Source of the DNA: Dinochytrium kinnereticum
Taxonomy: Eukaryota > Chytridiomycota > Chytridiomycetes > Chytridiales > Chytridiaceae
Assembly: GCA_027604005.1 (NCBI GenBank)
Contig: JADGJT010000181.1
Coordinates: 2,488-43,979, forward strand
Length of the DNA: 41,492 nucleotides
Direction: 5' to 3'
The notes under the pieces were generated by a model. That model was not told the DNA's origin and did no database searches. It saw only the letters and a list, made by a program, of their open reading frames with translations. The first letter of the stretch is position 1, and the number at the start of each line of letters is the position of its first letter. A program made the translations under genes and the position numbers. Below are positions 1-11,867 of this stretch, in pieces.

Positions 1-146
1 CCCGCGCCCCCCCCCCCGGCGGGGCCCCCCCGGCCCCCACCGCCATTCCGGCCGCGGGGGGGCCGGGCCGTGGGATGACGTTTGAGAAGGCCGTGGAGAT
101 TGTGAGGAGGGAGTTGGGTGGGGTTCTGAGAGCGTTGGAGGGGTGA
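1..146 (+). CDS. 3' end of an unidentified gene (partial, low confidence)
   Basis: An open frame runs into the window from the left edge and ends at TGA 144-146. Its last residues are MTFEKAVEIVRRELGG followed by VLRALEG, which reads like an amphipathic helix. Codon choice (GAG, AAG, GTG, AGG) resembles the G-rich ends of other genes in this window. A pyrimidine-rich stretch follows directly, as it does after the other genes here. The first 60 bases are nearly pure C/G and may be poor-quality sequence or an assembly edge. The protein family cannot be identified from so little, and the frame could be chance. Confidence 0.35.
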   Translation, partial: RAPPPGGAPPAPTAIPAAGGPGRGMTFEKAVEIVRRELGGVLRALEG

Positions 147-1588
147 GGTTTTTGCGAGGGGGGGTGTTTTTTTTTTCATTTTCTTTTCTTTTGGCTTGCT
201 TGCTTGGTTTTTTTTCCTTCTTCTTTTATCAACCCCACCCCACCTCCTGGCCACCGACCCTTTTTTTTTTTTGGATGGTGTTGGGTAGTAAAGGGGTTGG
301 ATGGTTGTCCCCATTCCTTTGAGTGCTTGCGTGGCGCGTAAACGCCGTGTGATGGGAAGTCATTGCGCGGGGGAAGGGTCCTGAAAGGTCCTGAAAGGGT
401 TGAGGTTTTGATCGCCTTTGTTGATGTATTTAGTATGTGTCTCCCAATACACTTATCATCGATGTATTAGCTTCTGTTACATACCCTGGAGCTCATCCAG
501 GCGATTCCCATTTTAAGTATTCTTCCTCAATTCTTTTGTGGACAGTTTTTTTATCCTTTATTTTTTCTTCTTTTTTTTTTCTTTTATCTCATGATGGCTC
601 GCTCTTACCACCGTGTTTGTATGAGGTTCTGTTTTGGTACTTGTCGTGTTATTTTTTTTTTATTCGTCGTCATGTGTGTGTTCTTCATCATTGTAGCATC
701 AGCTAACAAATAAAAGACAAGTCCCACAAAATCACTGTTTGCTCACAGTGGTCTTCGAATCCACCGTCCGTCCCTTCTTTCCACCAAAATCCTTTTATTC
801 CTTTTAAAGATCCCCTGTGAACAATGATATCACCTTAACCACCTCCTCCTGCTTGACCTTGATCCACATATTACTATTACTCACTGAGTAGTGATGGGTG
901 ACTTGAGTGTTCAACCCCTACAATTACGTCGTATACTTGTTCAAACCTTAAAGAGCGTTATTATGGAGGAGAAGGGGTTTACAGTTTGATGGTTGGATGG
1001 TGGGAATCCCAACCCATCGCAATGGTGTTTAAGAGTGCTTTCACCAAGAATGCTTTACCGAAAGCCTGGGGATGAATGACCTTTCACATGAAAATTGCTC
1101 TTGTTATCTCGCACCCCTGATGAATGAACGTTCTAACCAGCCACGTACAACGCTGATGTTTTCAAAGTCAAGAAAGTAAAAGGCAAAAGTACCAAGAAAA
1201 GGATGATCACATTTGTATCAGTTGGATAAAAACACGGTACTAAACAAAAAACAACATCAAAAAAAAAAAAGAAGCAAGAAGAAAAAAAAATAAATGTAAG
1301 CATACATCTGAGACAACGACGGAAAAAAAAAAAAAGGGAGAGGGGGTGTGGAAAGAGAGACTCTGTCAAAACAAAACAAAACAATTGAAAAAAAAAAAAA
1401 GAAAAGAGAAAATTCAAAAAACAACAGCAAGAACAAATTGAATCGGTGTTTTTAAGTCGGGTTTAGGATAAAAGTGAGGTCGGTATCAAGATCTCCAAAG
1501 CAGGAGAAAGGCGAGTTTGAAGAACACACATGGGGAAGAGGCTATAGAGGAGGGATTAAGGGATAGACAGGGTAAGGGGTGAGTGAGA
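147..1588. other. Intergenic, T- and A-rich, no gene seen
   Basis: No supported coding region. 150-700 is T-rich on the plus strand; 1250-1430 is A-rich with poly-A runs and is probably the 3' flank of the minus-strand ABC transporter ending at 1589. The open frames here are low-complexity artefacts of the homopolymer runs. Confidence 0.6.
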
Positions 1589-4500
1589 TTAGTCGGCATT
1601 GGCATCATCATCAGAGATGATCCTCAGGAACACCTCCTCAAGGGTGGTCTGCGAGATACCCCAGTCAAGGATACCGTTTTGCTCCTTCCCAGCCTCGATA
1701 GTGTTGAAGAGGTAAGAGATCACGCCTGCGGCGGGGGGGAATTCGTAGGAGGTGCTGCAAGAGAGAAAAGGATAAAGGGTCAGAAACATGATCGACGCAA
1801 AGAGAAACGATGAAGAAAGAGCAAGATGGCTGCAATACATACTTTGTGGCAAACGCATCGACCTTGGTCCATCCCCTAGGCAGCAGCGACTCAATCCAAG
1901 CACCAGCCCTCTCCATATCCTCCTCGTTGGAGTTGAAGAACAGCTTAAACCCAGACCCATACAAATCCTTCAACCTAATAGGGTTGGACAAGCACCTCAA
2001 CGTTCCCTTGGCCATGATACCAATCCTCTGGCAAAGCGCCTCAGCCTCCTCCATAGAGTGAGTGGTCAAAATGATCGTCTTGCCCTCCCTGGCGTTCTGA
2101 ACAATGTTCCAGATCAACCTTCTGACCTCAGGGTCAAGACCGGTGGTGGGCTCGTCGAGGAACACTACAGCGGGGTCACCGATCAGAGCAATGGCGATCG
2201 AGAGACGACGCTTCTCTCCACCAGAGAGTCCCTTCGTCTTACGGTTCTCGAGGGTCGTCAGGGAGACGTTCTCAAGCGCCTTGGCGACGGCGAGCTTCTC
2301 CTCCTTCTTGGGGATACCCTTCAACCTAGCGTAAAAGTACAAGTGCTCGCCAACGGTGAGCTCGTCCCAGAGAATATCAAACTGCGGGCAAACACCGATA
2401 ACCTTGTAAACAGACTGCTGCTCCGACTTGTAGTTGAACCCGGCCAACGTGGCGTTACCAGACGAAGCCTCATAAAGACCAGTGAGGATGGAGATAAGGG
2501 TGGTCTTCCCAGCTCCGTTCGGGCCAAGAAGTCCAAAGATGACACCCTGCTCAGCGGCAAAGGTCACGTCTTTGACGGCGAGCTTGGGACCGAGACCACG
2601 ACGACCGGCGTAGACCTTCCGCATGTGGGACACGACGAGGGGAGAGGTGTGGTCGTACTCTCCACGGGAGATACGGTCACGCTCGGCCTTCACATCGGCG
2701 TCCTCGAACTTGGTTTCTTCGTCGTCAATCTTCACCTGGACGGCGAGGTTTGACTCGGAGAGTGGGTCCTATAATAAGGAGAGAAAAAGGTCAGATATCT
2801 CGCATTTTGCTGTCGGGCCCAAAAGATTCACGAGAATAGGTCACTCACCACTCCACCGTTAGCCTTCTTCCTCTGAGCTCTCTGGTAAGCCTCAAGAGGT
2901 TCAGTGATAGGGTAGTGCCACGGCTTACGAACACCAAAGTCGGAAGGAAGAACCGCAGAAAGGTAGAAAGACAAGCAGAAGAACACAACCGTCTCAAAGA
3001 CCATAAAGAGCAACGAGTTGAACACCTCATCTCCAGGCTTCAACATGGAAAGGTTGTAAGGAACAAGAAGCTTGTTGAAGGACGCGTTGTTCATGACCGA
3101 GAGAGCCCTGTAGAAGGCGAAAGGGGGCCAGATGAAGAGAGCGGTGGGAACCTGGCCGTTGACAAAGAGCTGGTCAAGGACGATGGCGATGATGACACTG
3201 CAGAGGACGAGCAAGAAGACAGTGACTAAACCAAAAGTGTTATTAACATGATGTGACTGGATAAAAAGAAAACATACCCAATGCAATACGGTTCTTGTTG
3301 AAGATGGAGGCAAAGAAGAACGCAAGTGCAATCTGAACGTGCCCCCAGAAGAAGAACATGATGGCGAGAACGCTAATCTCCGTCTTTGTAAAGAAGTCGA
3401 GTCGGAAGAACCTTCCAGCAATCAAGAAAATGATGGTCGAGATGGCAAAGAGGACGTAGAAAGTGATGTAGTGGCTAATGTAGTAAGCGTAGGCCTTCAT
3501 ACCGTTCATCTTCATCATCATGAGGCTGAAAGGCAGAAAAGAAAAAAAAGCCAAAAAGCATTAGAACCACGTCGCCAAAATCAAATAACAACGAAAAAAA
3601 GACCAATTGAAACTCACATCCTATCCTCTTTCTCCTTCACCAACACAATAACGAAAATGGGGAGCAAGAACGAAACTCCGAAGGGGTAAAGAATACGACC
3701 GATCAAACCACCGAAGGGGAGGTCAAATTTGGTGCTCTGAAGGGAAGGGAAAGCCCTAACACCCTGAGTAATCGTAGCAGACGCAAAGGAGGGGTTGAAG
3801 GCCCTCAAGAAAGCCTGAGACAACTGAGTGACCTGCATGAATTGTCTAATACCCTGGGTGGGGAACGAAGCAGCAGCATCCAACCTCCTGTCCCTACCAA
3901 ACTGCACAATAGCACGAGCAGAAAGGGTGCTTGCGTCAAAGGCGTCAAGGTAGATTGCTCCGTAAGGCATGATAGCTGTCCTGGCGCTCGCCTCCACCTG
4001 GAACCTGATCAAATCAGCATTGTTACGGCTGGTGCCACCAGAAAGTGCAGTCTTGTTCAGCTGGGCGAGAGAATTCAGGAGATCTTGGAAACGGTTGTTG
4101 AGCTCTTCGTCAAGCCTATCCGGGTTCGCAATGCCACCATCAACAGGCACGTAGTATGGAACGCGATTAAGACCAGCAAATCCGCCACCAGAGGAGCTCG
4201 TAAAGTCAAGGGTAAAGTTGGTGTAGTATCGCCCCTCAATGGAACCGAGGATACCGTAGCTACCATCCGGCCTCTTGGTCGTGGTGTAAGACGGGTACGA
4301 AACGTTGGCCCTGTTCAACCCAGCGAGGAAGCCAGGAACACCAGACAAACTAACAGGTTCCTGCTCGGGCCTCTCACCGAGAATGCCACGGAGTTCAGGA
4401 CGGGACCCGTAGATCACCCATTGTTTCTTCTGGAGACGAGAGAAGGCGCTGATTTGACTGTTCAAGTCGAGGGGAGGGAGATTGGCAGCATTCGAGAGGA

Positions 4501-5270
4501 CGCTGAACCATCCACCATCAGGAGGAGGCACGTAGGTGGAGTCCAGTTTGCTGGCAAGGGGAGCATCGGCGTTTTTCTCGTAAATTGGGGAGTTCGCGGG
4601 GTAGTCCGCTCCGAACCAGTAAGCGCCTACAAACACAGGGTAAACAATCAAGAATGCAGCAAAATAATTGTCAAAATATTCTTACAGGGGTTGTTAACGT
4701 TAAGAAGGGTAGCTCCAGGGGGTCCAGACTGGCCGGCAAGGTTAAGGACAAAGATAAAGTTCACACTCTTCGCCTTCTGCTGGAAACCAAAGACACGCGA
4801 GTCTGAAGCGTTGAAGATGGGAAAGCCAGTGCTTGCGAGGAGGGAGTTGTTGTTACCACAGTAAAGGATATCTGGATCGCAGGAATAAGAGGTTGAGCAT
4901 CATCGATTATTGAAGTAAAAAAAAAAAAAAAAAAAAATCAAACAAAAGAATAGACGCTCACCTTCAATGGGGCTAGTGTTTTGAATAAGGTTGGAAATGA
5001 CGGTTCCAAGAATACCAGAGATAGCGACCATGAAGAGAGGGCACAAACTGATGCAGCAGATGTTGGTGAAGACCTGCCTCTTCTGGTAGCTGAGTGCCTT
5101 GTATCCAAGGGCCCTGAACTGGTTACCCTTCCTTGCCGCCCGCTGGTTCATCAGCTCCGCAAAGGCGGCTGTATCTATTTCATATCGTTAGCAAATAGAT
5201 CCAAAACCATGGCAGAGACCAGGAAGAAGCAAAAGAGAAAAGAGTTACCTTCTGCTGATGCAGTGTTCAT
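1589..5270 (-). CDS. Half-size ABCA-type ABC transporter (copy A)
   Basis: Eight exons on the minus strand: 5270-5249, 5168-4962, 4871-4686, 4626-3618, 3525-3278, 3225-2849, 2768-1843, 1754-1589. They join to 3141 nt (1046 aa) with every phase matching and GT-AG borders. The layout is a cytosolic N-terminus, TM1 at about residues 33-58, a large lumenal or extracellular loop to about residue 450, five more membrane helices, then one nucleotide-binding domain. That domain has Walker A GPNGAGKTT (about 765), CPQFD Q-loop, signature LSGGEKRRLS (about 864), Walker B VVFLDEPTTGLDP (about 884), H-loop THSMEE (about 920) and the ABCA-typical C-terminal WGISQTTLEEVFL. One membrane domain plus one NBD makes it a half transporter that must dimerise. 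ABCA proteins usually move lipids; the substrate here is unknown. It is divergent from the plus-strand copy at 8410. Start chosen at the first ATG that splices in frame, at 5270. Confidence 0.93.
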
Positions 5271-8200
5271 GGTTATGGAGCCCTTTGCAGTAGATTTTTT
5301 TTGGTAATCCCGTTCGGCAACTTAAGAAAATGAGGGATGGGAACGCGGGTGGATGGGATCGGGTTTTGTTCAGGGAAGTTTCGTACTTCAAACTTGTTCG
5401 AGATGCTGCTGATGAACCTGGGGGGCAGATTGAAGGCCGTTAGTTCTGAAATCGCTTTGAAGACATGTGCATTCAGCGATGAAGTTATCCAGGAAGTTCG
5501 CCTCCACATATTCATAATGAACAGCCACCCTCACGTCAAGCCGAAGCAGCAAACTTCGGAAACTCTCAGAAGGCTCATTCATTCCTCTCCATCCACGCAG
5601 CGCCAGCACACACTCCAACCCGCTCGCACCAACCCCCCAAGACTCACGAGAAAGGTACTCAATGCGGCAAAGTTTACCTTGCAACGGTGGACGCAAGGAA
5701 CGCCAGGCGATCTGACCGTATTTGACGTGTGAAAGCACACAGAACAGCGTTGAAGATGTCGGGAGCTTGCTTGATCAGTCTCGTGCGATGATGATGGTGA
5801 GGACGGTGGGGCGGCTCCAGAGAAGGGGCAGGTGGGGTCTCACGGTGTCGTCTCGCTCGCTCTCACGGTGTGTGGGTTGGGTTGCTGTGGTGGTGGTGAG
5901 GGGGTTTGGGGCGACGAGGGGGGGAAGGGAAAGGTGCAGGATCGGTTATTTAAAGGTTTGAGGCCTTGTGGTGGAACATCTGGAAGAGGAGGGAGGAGAG
6001 GGAAGAATATTCGCGCCACTCTCCTTCCTGCCCGTCGGTCTGGCAAGCCGATGTCCTTGTTATTCACTTGCGGAGGATCTGTGGGATATCTCGAGGTATA
6101 TACTTTTGGAGGCTTGCTGACTGAGCGATTGATTGAATTAGAGTAAAAATTACATGCAATTATAATTATTAATTATTTTATTTTATTGATGCCACCGATC
6201 AACCAACCAACTGCTGCAAGAATAAATGAATAATGAATAATCAAGAAGAAGGAATGAATGGCAAGGCTCACTGAACTACTTATAAACACCAGTAATACTA
6301 ATAATGCTGAGCACCAGAACAAAATAATATTAATAAATGCATATATATGCACAATTTGGGTGGGTGGGTGATTAGCGGACCCGAGAACATTTCTGTTGGA
6401 ATAAAGACGGACGCAACAAGCAAGAGGGAGAAGAAGACACACTGCTGCTATGCGATCCCCCCCCTTCTTCGCTGAAACTTTCTCACACTGGACTGGCTGG
6501 CTGGGGTTTTTAGTCCGCTTCTTTGATGTGCGCTGCATCAGTTTCCACCATGCAATTGCAAAAATTGCTCTGTCGTGTTAACGTTCTTGCAAGCTGCGGG
6601 TAATGAATGATTCAAAGCCATCATGACGGCCGGAAATGCAAGGATCCGTATTCATTTGGGATCGGCTGATGCTGTGAGGCCGAACGGCGGAAAAAAAACT
6701 ACCTTTGCGTTCGCCAGATCGCCGCCCATCCTGCTCATTTCTTGTGGGATCGAGTAAAAACAACAATAAACACAACCTTGCCAGTCGCAGCACCATGACG
6801 GCCTCAGATGCGGACGGACTGGTGCAACTCCACTGCCCCTTAGAGCGGCAGCACATCATCCTCAGCAGCTTCAGGGATTTTCCGCACCATCTACCAGACG
6901 GGTTAAGCAGCCCCTTGCCCGTGTTCAAACTTACGGCTCGACTGGCAACGCTAGTGTCCGGCCGCCATGGGAGAGGATCATCGGCCAATTTTGTCCGGTT
7001 TCAGTTCTTTATACCATGCGCGACCGAAATGAAACCCAAAATTCTCAGCAGTTTGCGCCATGACACAAAAACATCGCGCTGATGTTATCCAAGCTGCTCG
7101 GAAAGACAGCTGAGTACAGTAATCCGCCGGTTCGTATACTCTGACCGCGACCCTTGAACGCCAAACAACAGTGGATGGTCCAGCGCCGCAACTCTCTGCT
7201 ATCCACACGACCACATACCACCACCGCCCGCACGCAGCCACACACGCATACGCACGCGCAATGCTAAATGCTTCTCCACGATCGACATGCATACGGTGTC
7301 CACGATGCAGTGCGTAGGGCTGGCATGCCGCACTGACCACTGATTGAGGCTGATGGCTGGCATCCATGGCAAGGGCCATGAGGGAGATTGTTTTGTTTGT
7401 TTCAACGTGAGAGTATAATGATAATAAAAATGAATAGCGTAGTGCTGGATGTTGGGTGGGTGGGCAAAAAGAAAGAAAGAAAAAGAAAGAATAGAAACAA
7501 GGAAACAGAAGAGAGAGAAACAGAAAGAACAAAGAAAGAGAAAAAAGAAAAAAAAAAAATTCTCACATTCCTTTATTGTTATTGGACGGATGAACTGTGT
7601 ATGATCTTCATTCGGACTTTGTGTTTTGCCGAGTGGGTTGGGTTGCTGGCACAGAGAACACTAGAGAACCCCCGTAAGTGCATGCCGATAAGCACACACC
7701 GATTCCCGCCACTCCCCCGTCCTGTGCCTTTGGCTGCCTGCCTGCCTGGCAGCGAGCAGTTTGGTTCTTCCGCGCTGCTGCTTCTTTCTTCTGTCTCACG
7801 CTTTATAAATACCTTTGAGCGCTGCTACTCCCCACCCATCCCTTCCTGTCCCCGTTAGTTACTTAGTCTCACTCCTCTGCTACCCTCCCTCCCTCCCCCT
7901 CCCTGCCCGCCTCACGCACTCAACTCCCACCCCTCCGATAGCTGCCGGTGTGTGCGTTGCTGCTGATCGTCAACCGTCTTACCCGTTAGCTCTTTGGCGT
8001 GAGTTGCCTCTCTGTTCATTGCTTCCTCTGTGTTCATCTGGGGCTGCCGTTGTGACCTGTGTGATCCGCCCTGGTGTTCGTCAGGGACTGCTTGCGCGGG
8101 AAGCGTGTGAAGAGGCTTGATGCGGTTGCATTGGATCGCTTGAGCAAGCGTCTTGATCATATTGATTTTTTATTGCATGTCAAATGGAATCTGGCCCTAT

Positions 8201-8409
8201 CTAATTGCTTTTCACACAGCAGGCTCCTTTAAACGGGCAACTTTGGAGAGAAAATCGGATAAAGGGGAGTCCAGACCATACCAAGTTTTCTGCTGCTGCT
8301 TTGATTTGAAAGGAGACGGGAAAGGAGTAGGAACTGGGGGCACTTAGGCAGCTTCATATCGTTTAATTCGAACAAAAACAATCGCATCCCCACCCCACCA
8401 CCAACCGCC
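5271..8409. promoter_or_regulatory. Divergent intergenic region between the two ABCA genes
   Basis: About 3.1 kb separates the start codons of two head-to-head ABCA genes and must hold both promoters. On the minus side, a TTTAAATAA-like sequence lies near 5945-5955. On the plus side, TTATAAATA lies near 7804-7812, followed by a C/T-rich stretch (7830-7950) of the kind often seen near transcription starts; this would imply a long leader before 8410. A purine-rich GAAA/AGAA tract spans 7468-7560. Open frames on both strands at 5337-5738 have no recognisable domain and are not called. Promoter assignments are inference. Confidence 0.45.
7804..7812 (+). promoter_or_regulatory. TATA-like element upstream of ABCA copy B
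   Basis: TTATAAATA on the plus strand is followed after about 30 bases by pyrimidine-rich initiator-like sequence (CCCACCCATCCCTTCC). It lies about 600 bases before the ATG at 8410. That spacing requires a long 5' leader or a leader intron, so the assignment is tentative. Confidence 0.35.
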
Positions 8410-11400
8410 ATGTCGAACATTGAGAAGATCGAGCTGACAGACGTCAAGGTGCAGCAGTCTATTGACGTTGGACCTTCCTCGGAAGCCCGCGATTTGAAGA
8501 GGATGTCGTCCATCAGCAAGACCACAAAAGTTGTTCAGAGGAACTTGTTCTTCGCTCTGATTGATCAGTTCGTGATCATGATGAAGAGAAACACCATTCT
8601 TCAGGTAATCTCTACTTGCCTTTGATTTTTCCTCTCTTTGGCTTTTCCAAAACTAATTGCCTTATTTTTCTCAGATTCGGTACCGCAACTCAACCATCTC
8701 CCAGGCTATCCTCGCGCCTCTCATTTTCCACCTGATTCTGTTTATCCTCCAGCAAGCTGACTACGCCAACCAGCGTAAGAGCAATTTACACCCGCCGATT
8801 GGGGCTCTTCCCGGAGTCTCGCCCTGCCAGGTATGCTTATCGTTTCTGAATATCAGTTCAAAATTCTGTCCTTTCACGTTGTTTGCACCTGGTGATTTGG
8901 TTGGTTCTTTGAATGCTGAACCTTGATGTATAGGGATTCAACAAAAAAGGCTGCATCCTTTTCATGTACTACCCGCAAACAACCGAGACCACGGCCTACA
9001 TGAACAAGTTTGCCGAACTGAACAAAAAGAGGACCGGCGAGACGTTTACCGTTGCCAACAACCCACTTGCCAGTGAGTAGAATTGTTTTTTTTGATTTTC
9101 CGGGTTTTTTTGTTTCAATGAGATCGAGTTTGTTGACCTGATTATTTGTTTTACCATTCAAAAGGTGTTTCCTACGACCCTACCTCATCCGATGCCAGAA
9201 CGATCTTCCCCGTTGCGTCTCAGGACTTTATTTATAACTACGCGCTGAATAACCCCAATGTCACGCGATGGGCTGTGACTTTTGACACTAAAAACCCTGG
9301 TACCCCTAACGTCAACGTTCGATACCAACTCTGGTACAATGCCACTCTCACCGCCAACATTTCCGATATTTTTGGAAGGGAGATGTTGTCTGTTGTTCGT
9401 GGTTTGGATGAGTCCATCAGTAAGTTCAAGTTCTCCCTATTCAGGATTTCTGGGTGGTTCATCCCGCTTATCACAGTCCTAACCTCTTCTCTATTTTCAA
9501 TTTAGTTACAAACTTGAACGGAGGAGGTCGTGATGCCAACCTTGACATTCAGATGAAGGACTGGCCGTTGATCCCTGCGACGACCGTTTCCGACTCCATC
9601 GTCCAGTCGCTTGGTCCCGTGTTTTTCTTCTGCTCTGTGGTACGTGATCCTTGGCTTTACCATTGCCTGTGCAATCTAATGATTCTTCCTTTTTTAGATG
9701 GTTATCTTCATCAACGTTTTGAACCAGATTGTATCTGAGAAGGAGGCTAAGCTTCGTCTTGGTATGGAGATGATGGGGTTAAGGCCGTCGATGTACTGGC
9801 TTAGTCACTTTGTGTCATCGTCGCTGCTCGTTTTCATCAACTCTTTCCTTACCGTCATCTTTGGTCTTATCTTCCAGTTCTCTGCTTTTAAGAATGCAAA
9901 CTTTGGGGTATGTCTTTTCTCCAGTGAGGTGAACTGAATTGCTAAATGCCTCTTTGTCTATCTTAGGTTCTTTGGATCACTTTCTTCCTCTTTGGGGAGG
10001 CTATGCTTGTGTTTGCCTTTTTCTTGACTACCTTTGTGCGCCAGGCCCGTGTTGCCGTGCTTCTTGGTATCTTCCTGTTCGTTATCGGTCTCTTGTTCGA
10101 GAGTTTCGTCTTCTCTTCCGGTCAGGTCGGTTACATCTGGTACAAGGACACCATTATTACCCCCATTGTTTGGAAAGGTGAGTTTCGATTTTTTTTTTAT
10201 TCTCTCGTTTTTACTTTTATTTATGTTCGGCGACTAACATCTCTTTTTCTCCTGTCAGTCTTGTCCATCATTCCTTTCTTCAACTTTGGGAAGCTGTTCT
10301 TGGATATCACTACCCTCACCACTGGTAGACTCGATACCCTTACCCAGACCTTTATTCCTGGCCCCGGTTTCCCCTGGTCCCAGCTTTACGAGACCCTCCC
10401 CGACCAGCTTCTCCCGCTCTACGATGGCGGCTACCCCACTGTCACTACCCCAGTTGTCTCCTGGTACCTCCTCATCATGAACATTTTCTTGTACTCCATC
10501 CTCCTCTGGTTCTTTGACAACGTTATCCCCAACGAGTACGGTACCTTCCAATACCCCTGGTTCTTCCTCCTCCCATCATTCTGGGGATACACTTCCTCAG
10601 CCAAGCAGGCTGAGAGTGACTGGATCTCGGCCGTTCGCGCTAGGAAGTCTGCCCCTGTTGACGCTGATGAGGACCCTGATGTGACTGTTGAGCGTGAGGC
10701 TGCTTTCGGGACCGACAATGGTGGCGCCGTCAAGATTATCAACCTTCGCAAGGAGTACCCAGGCTCGCTGTTTGGCAAGAACAAGGGCAAGGTTGCTGTG
10801 AAGAACACGTGCCTGAACCTCCCGGAGGGCAAGCTTCTTGCTCTCCTTGGACAGAATGGTGCAGGGAAGTCGACCACCATGTCGATTCTCGCTGGTCTCA
10901 CTCCGGCGACCTCTGGAGATGCGTTGATCTACGGGTTGAGCGTTAAGAGCCAGATGGGGAGGATCAGAAGCATTTTGGGAGTGTGCCCTCAGCATGATAT
11001 CTTGTTTGATGATCTCACTGCCAAGGAGCACATTGAACTTTATGCTGGGTTGAAGGGGGTTCCCAAGCAGTACTGGTCCGAGTTGTTTGAGGAGAGGTTG
11101 AAGGCTGTCAAGCTTTGGACTGTTCAGAATGTTCAGGCGGGAACTTACTCTGGTGGCATGAAGCGTCGGTTGTCGCTTTTGATCTCGACCATTGGTGACC
11201 CCCGTGTCATCTTTATGGATGAGCCCACCACTGGTATGGACCCTGTCAACCGTCGTCACGTCTGGTCTTTTGTTGAGAAGTTTAAGAAGGACCGTGTCAT
11301 TGTCCTGGTGAGTTTCCCCCTTTTTTTTCCATCCCCTTCTCTTTGTCTTTCCTCCCGTCCAAATCTTTGAAGCTAATAAAAAAAAAACAAAAATTTCTAG

Positions 11401-11867
11401 ACCACCCACTCCATGGAGGAGGCCGACGTTCTTGGCGACCGTATCGCCATCATGGCCCACGGTCGACTCCGCGCCATCGGTAACTCCATCGCCCTCAAAG
11501 CCAAGTACGGCGCTGGATACAGGATCTCCGTCATCACCTCTGACCCTGAACCCGTCAAGGCTAAGGTCTCTCAGATGGTTCCCAACGCCAAGCTTGAGGA
11601 TGACTCGGCGGGTGCGCTTATCTATCAGTTCCCTCTGTCTGACACACCGGCGATTCCGGCGTTTGTCAAGTGGCTTGAGGAGAACCCGTTGGGGGCTGTT
11701 AAGGCTTGGGGTATTTCGCAGACTACGCTTGAGGAGGTGTTTTTGAAGCTGTAAGTTTTTGTTGTTTTTTTTTCTGGAGGGGGGGGTTGGGGGCGGTTTT
11801 GTTTTTTTTTTTTTTTTATAGTATCCGCGAGGCTAACCCTAACGGCTACCAGGCCACCATCGCCTAA
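8410..11867 (+). CDS. Half-size ABCA-type ABC transporter (copy B)
   Basis: Ten exons: 8410-8604, 8675-8830, 8934-9072, 9165-9419, 9506-9639, 9698-9907, 9967-10177, 10259-11307, 11401-11750, 11822-11867. They join to 2745 nt (914 aa) with consistent phases and GT-AG borders. An N-terminal tail leads to TM1 (about residues 66-90), then a lumenal loop, and a five-helix membrane block starting near VIFINVLNQIVSEKEAKL (the EKE..LR.GM.MMGL segment is classic ABCA). A single NBD follows: Walker A GQNGAGKST (631-639), CPQHD, signature YSGGMKRRLS (about 730), Walker B IFMDEPTTGMDP, H-loop THSMEE (about 786), and WGISQTTLEEVFL near the end. Half-size, so it acts as a dimer. The signature begins with Tyr, as in the second NBD of full-length animal ABCA proteins, whereas copy A has Leu. 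Intron positions are not shared with copy A, so the duplication is old. Substrate unknown; lipid transport is inferred from the family. Confidence 0.94.

Noticed and set aside
765..790. tRNA-like T-arm (TTCGAATCC) on the plus strand
   Set aside because: The flanking stem does not pair (TGGTC against CCACC) and no matching D-arm, anticodon arm or acceptor stem was found.
1788..2753. 321-codon plus-strand frame antisense to the ABC transporter NBD
   Set aside because: A shadow of the well-supported minus-strand coding exon; no protein features of its own.
3842..4864. 340-codon plus-strand frame
   Set aside because: Antisense shadow of exons 3 and 4 of the ABC transporter and crosses their intron.
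5337..5738. Overlapping 131- and 116-codon frames on opposite strands upstream of ABCA copy A
   Set aside because: No recognisable domain and no splice or promoter support on either strand; overlap on both strands suggests chance. A leader exon cannot be excluded.
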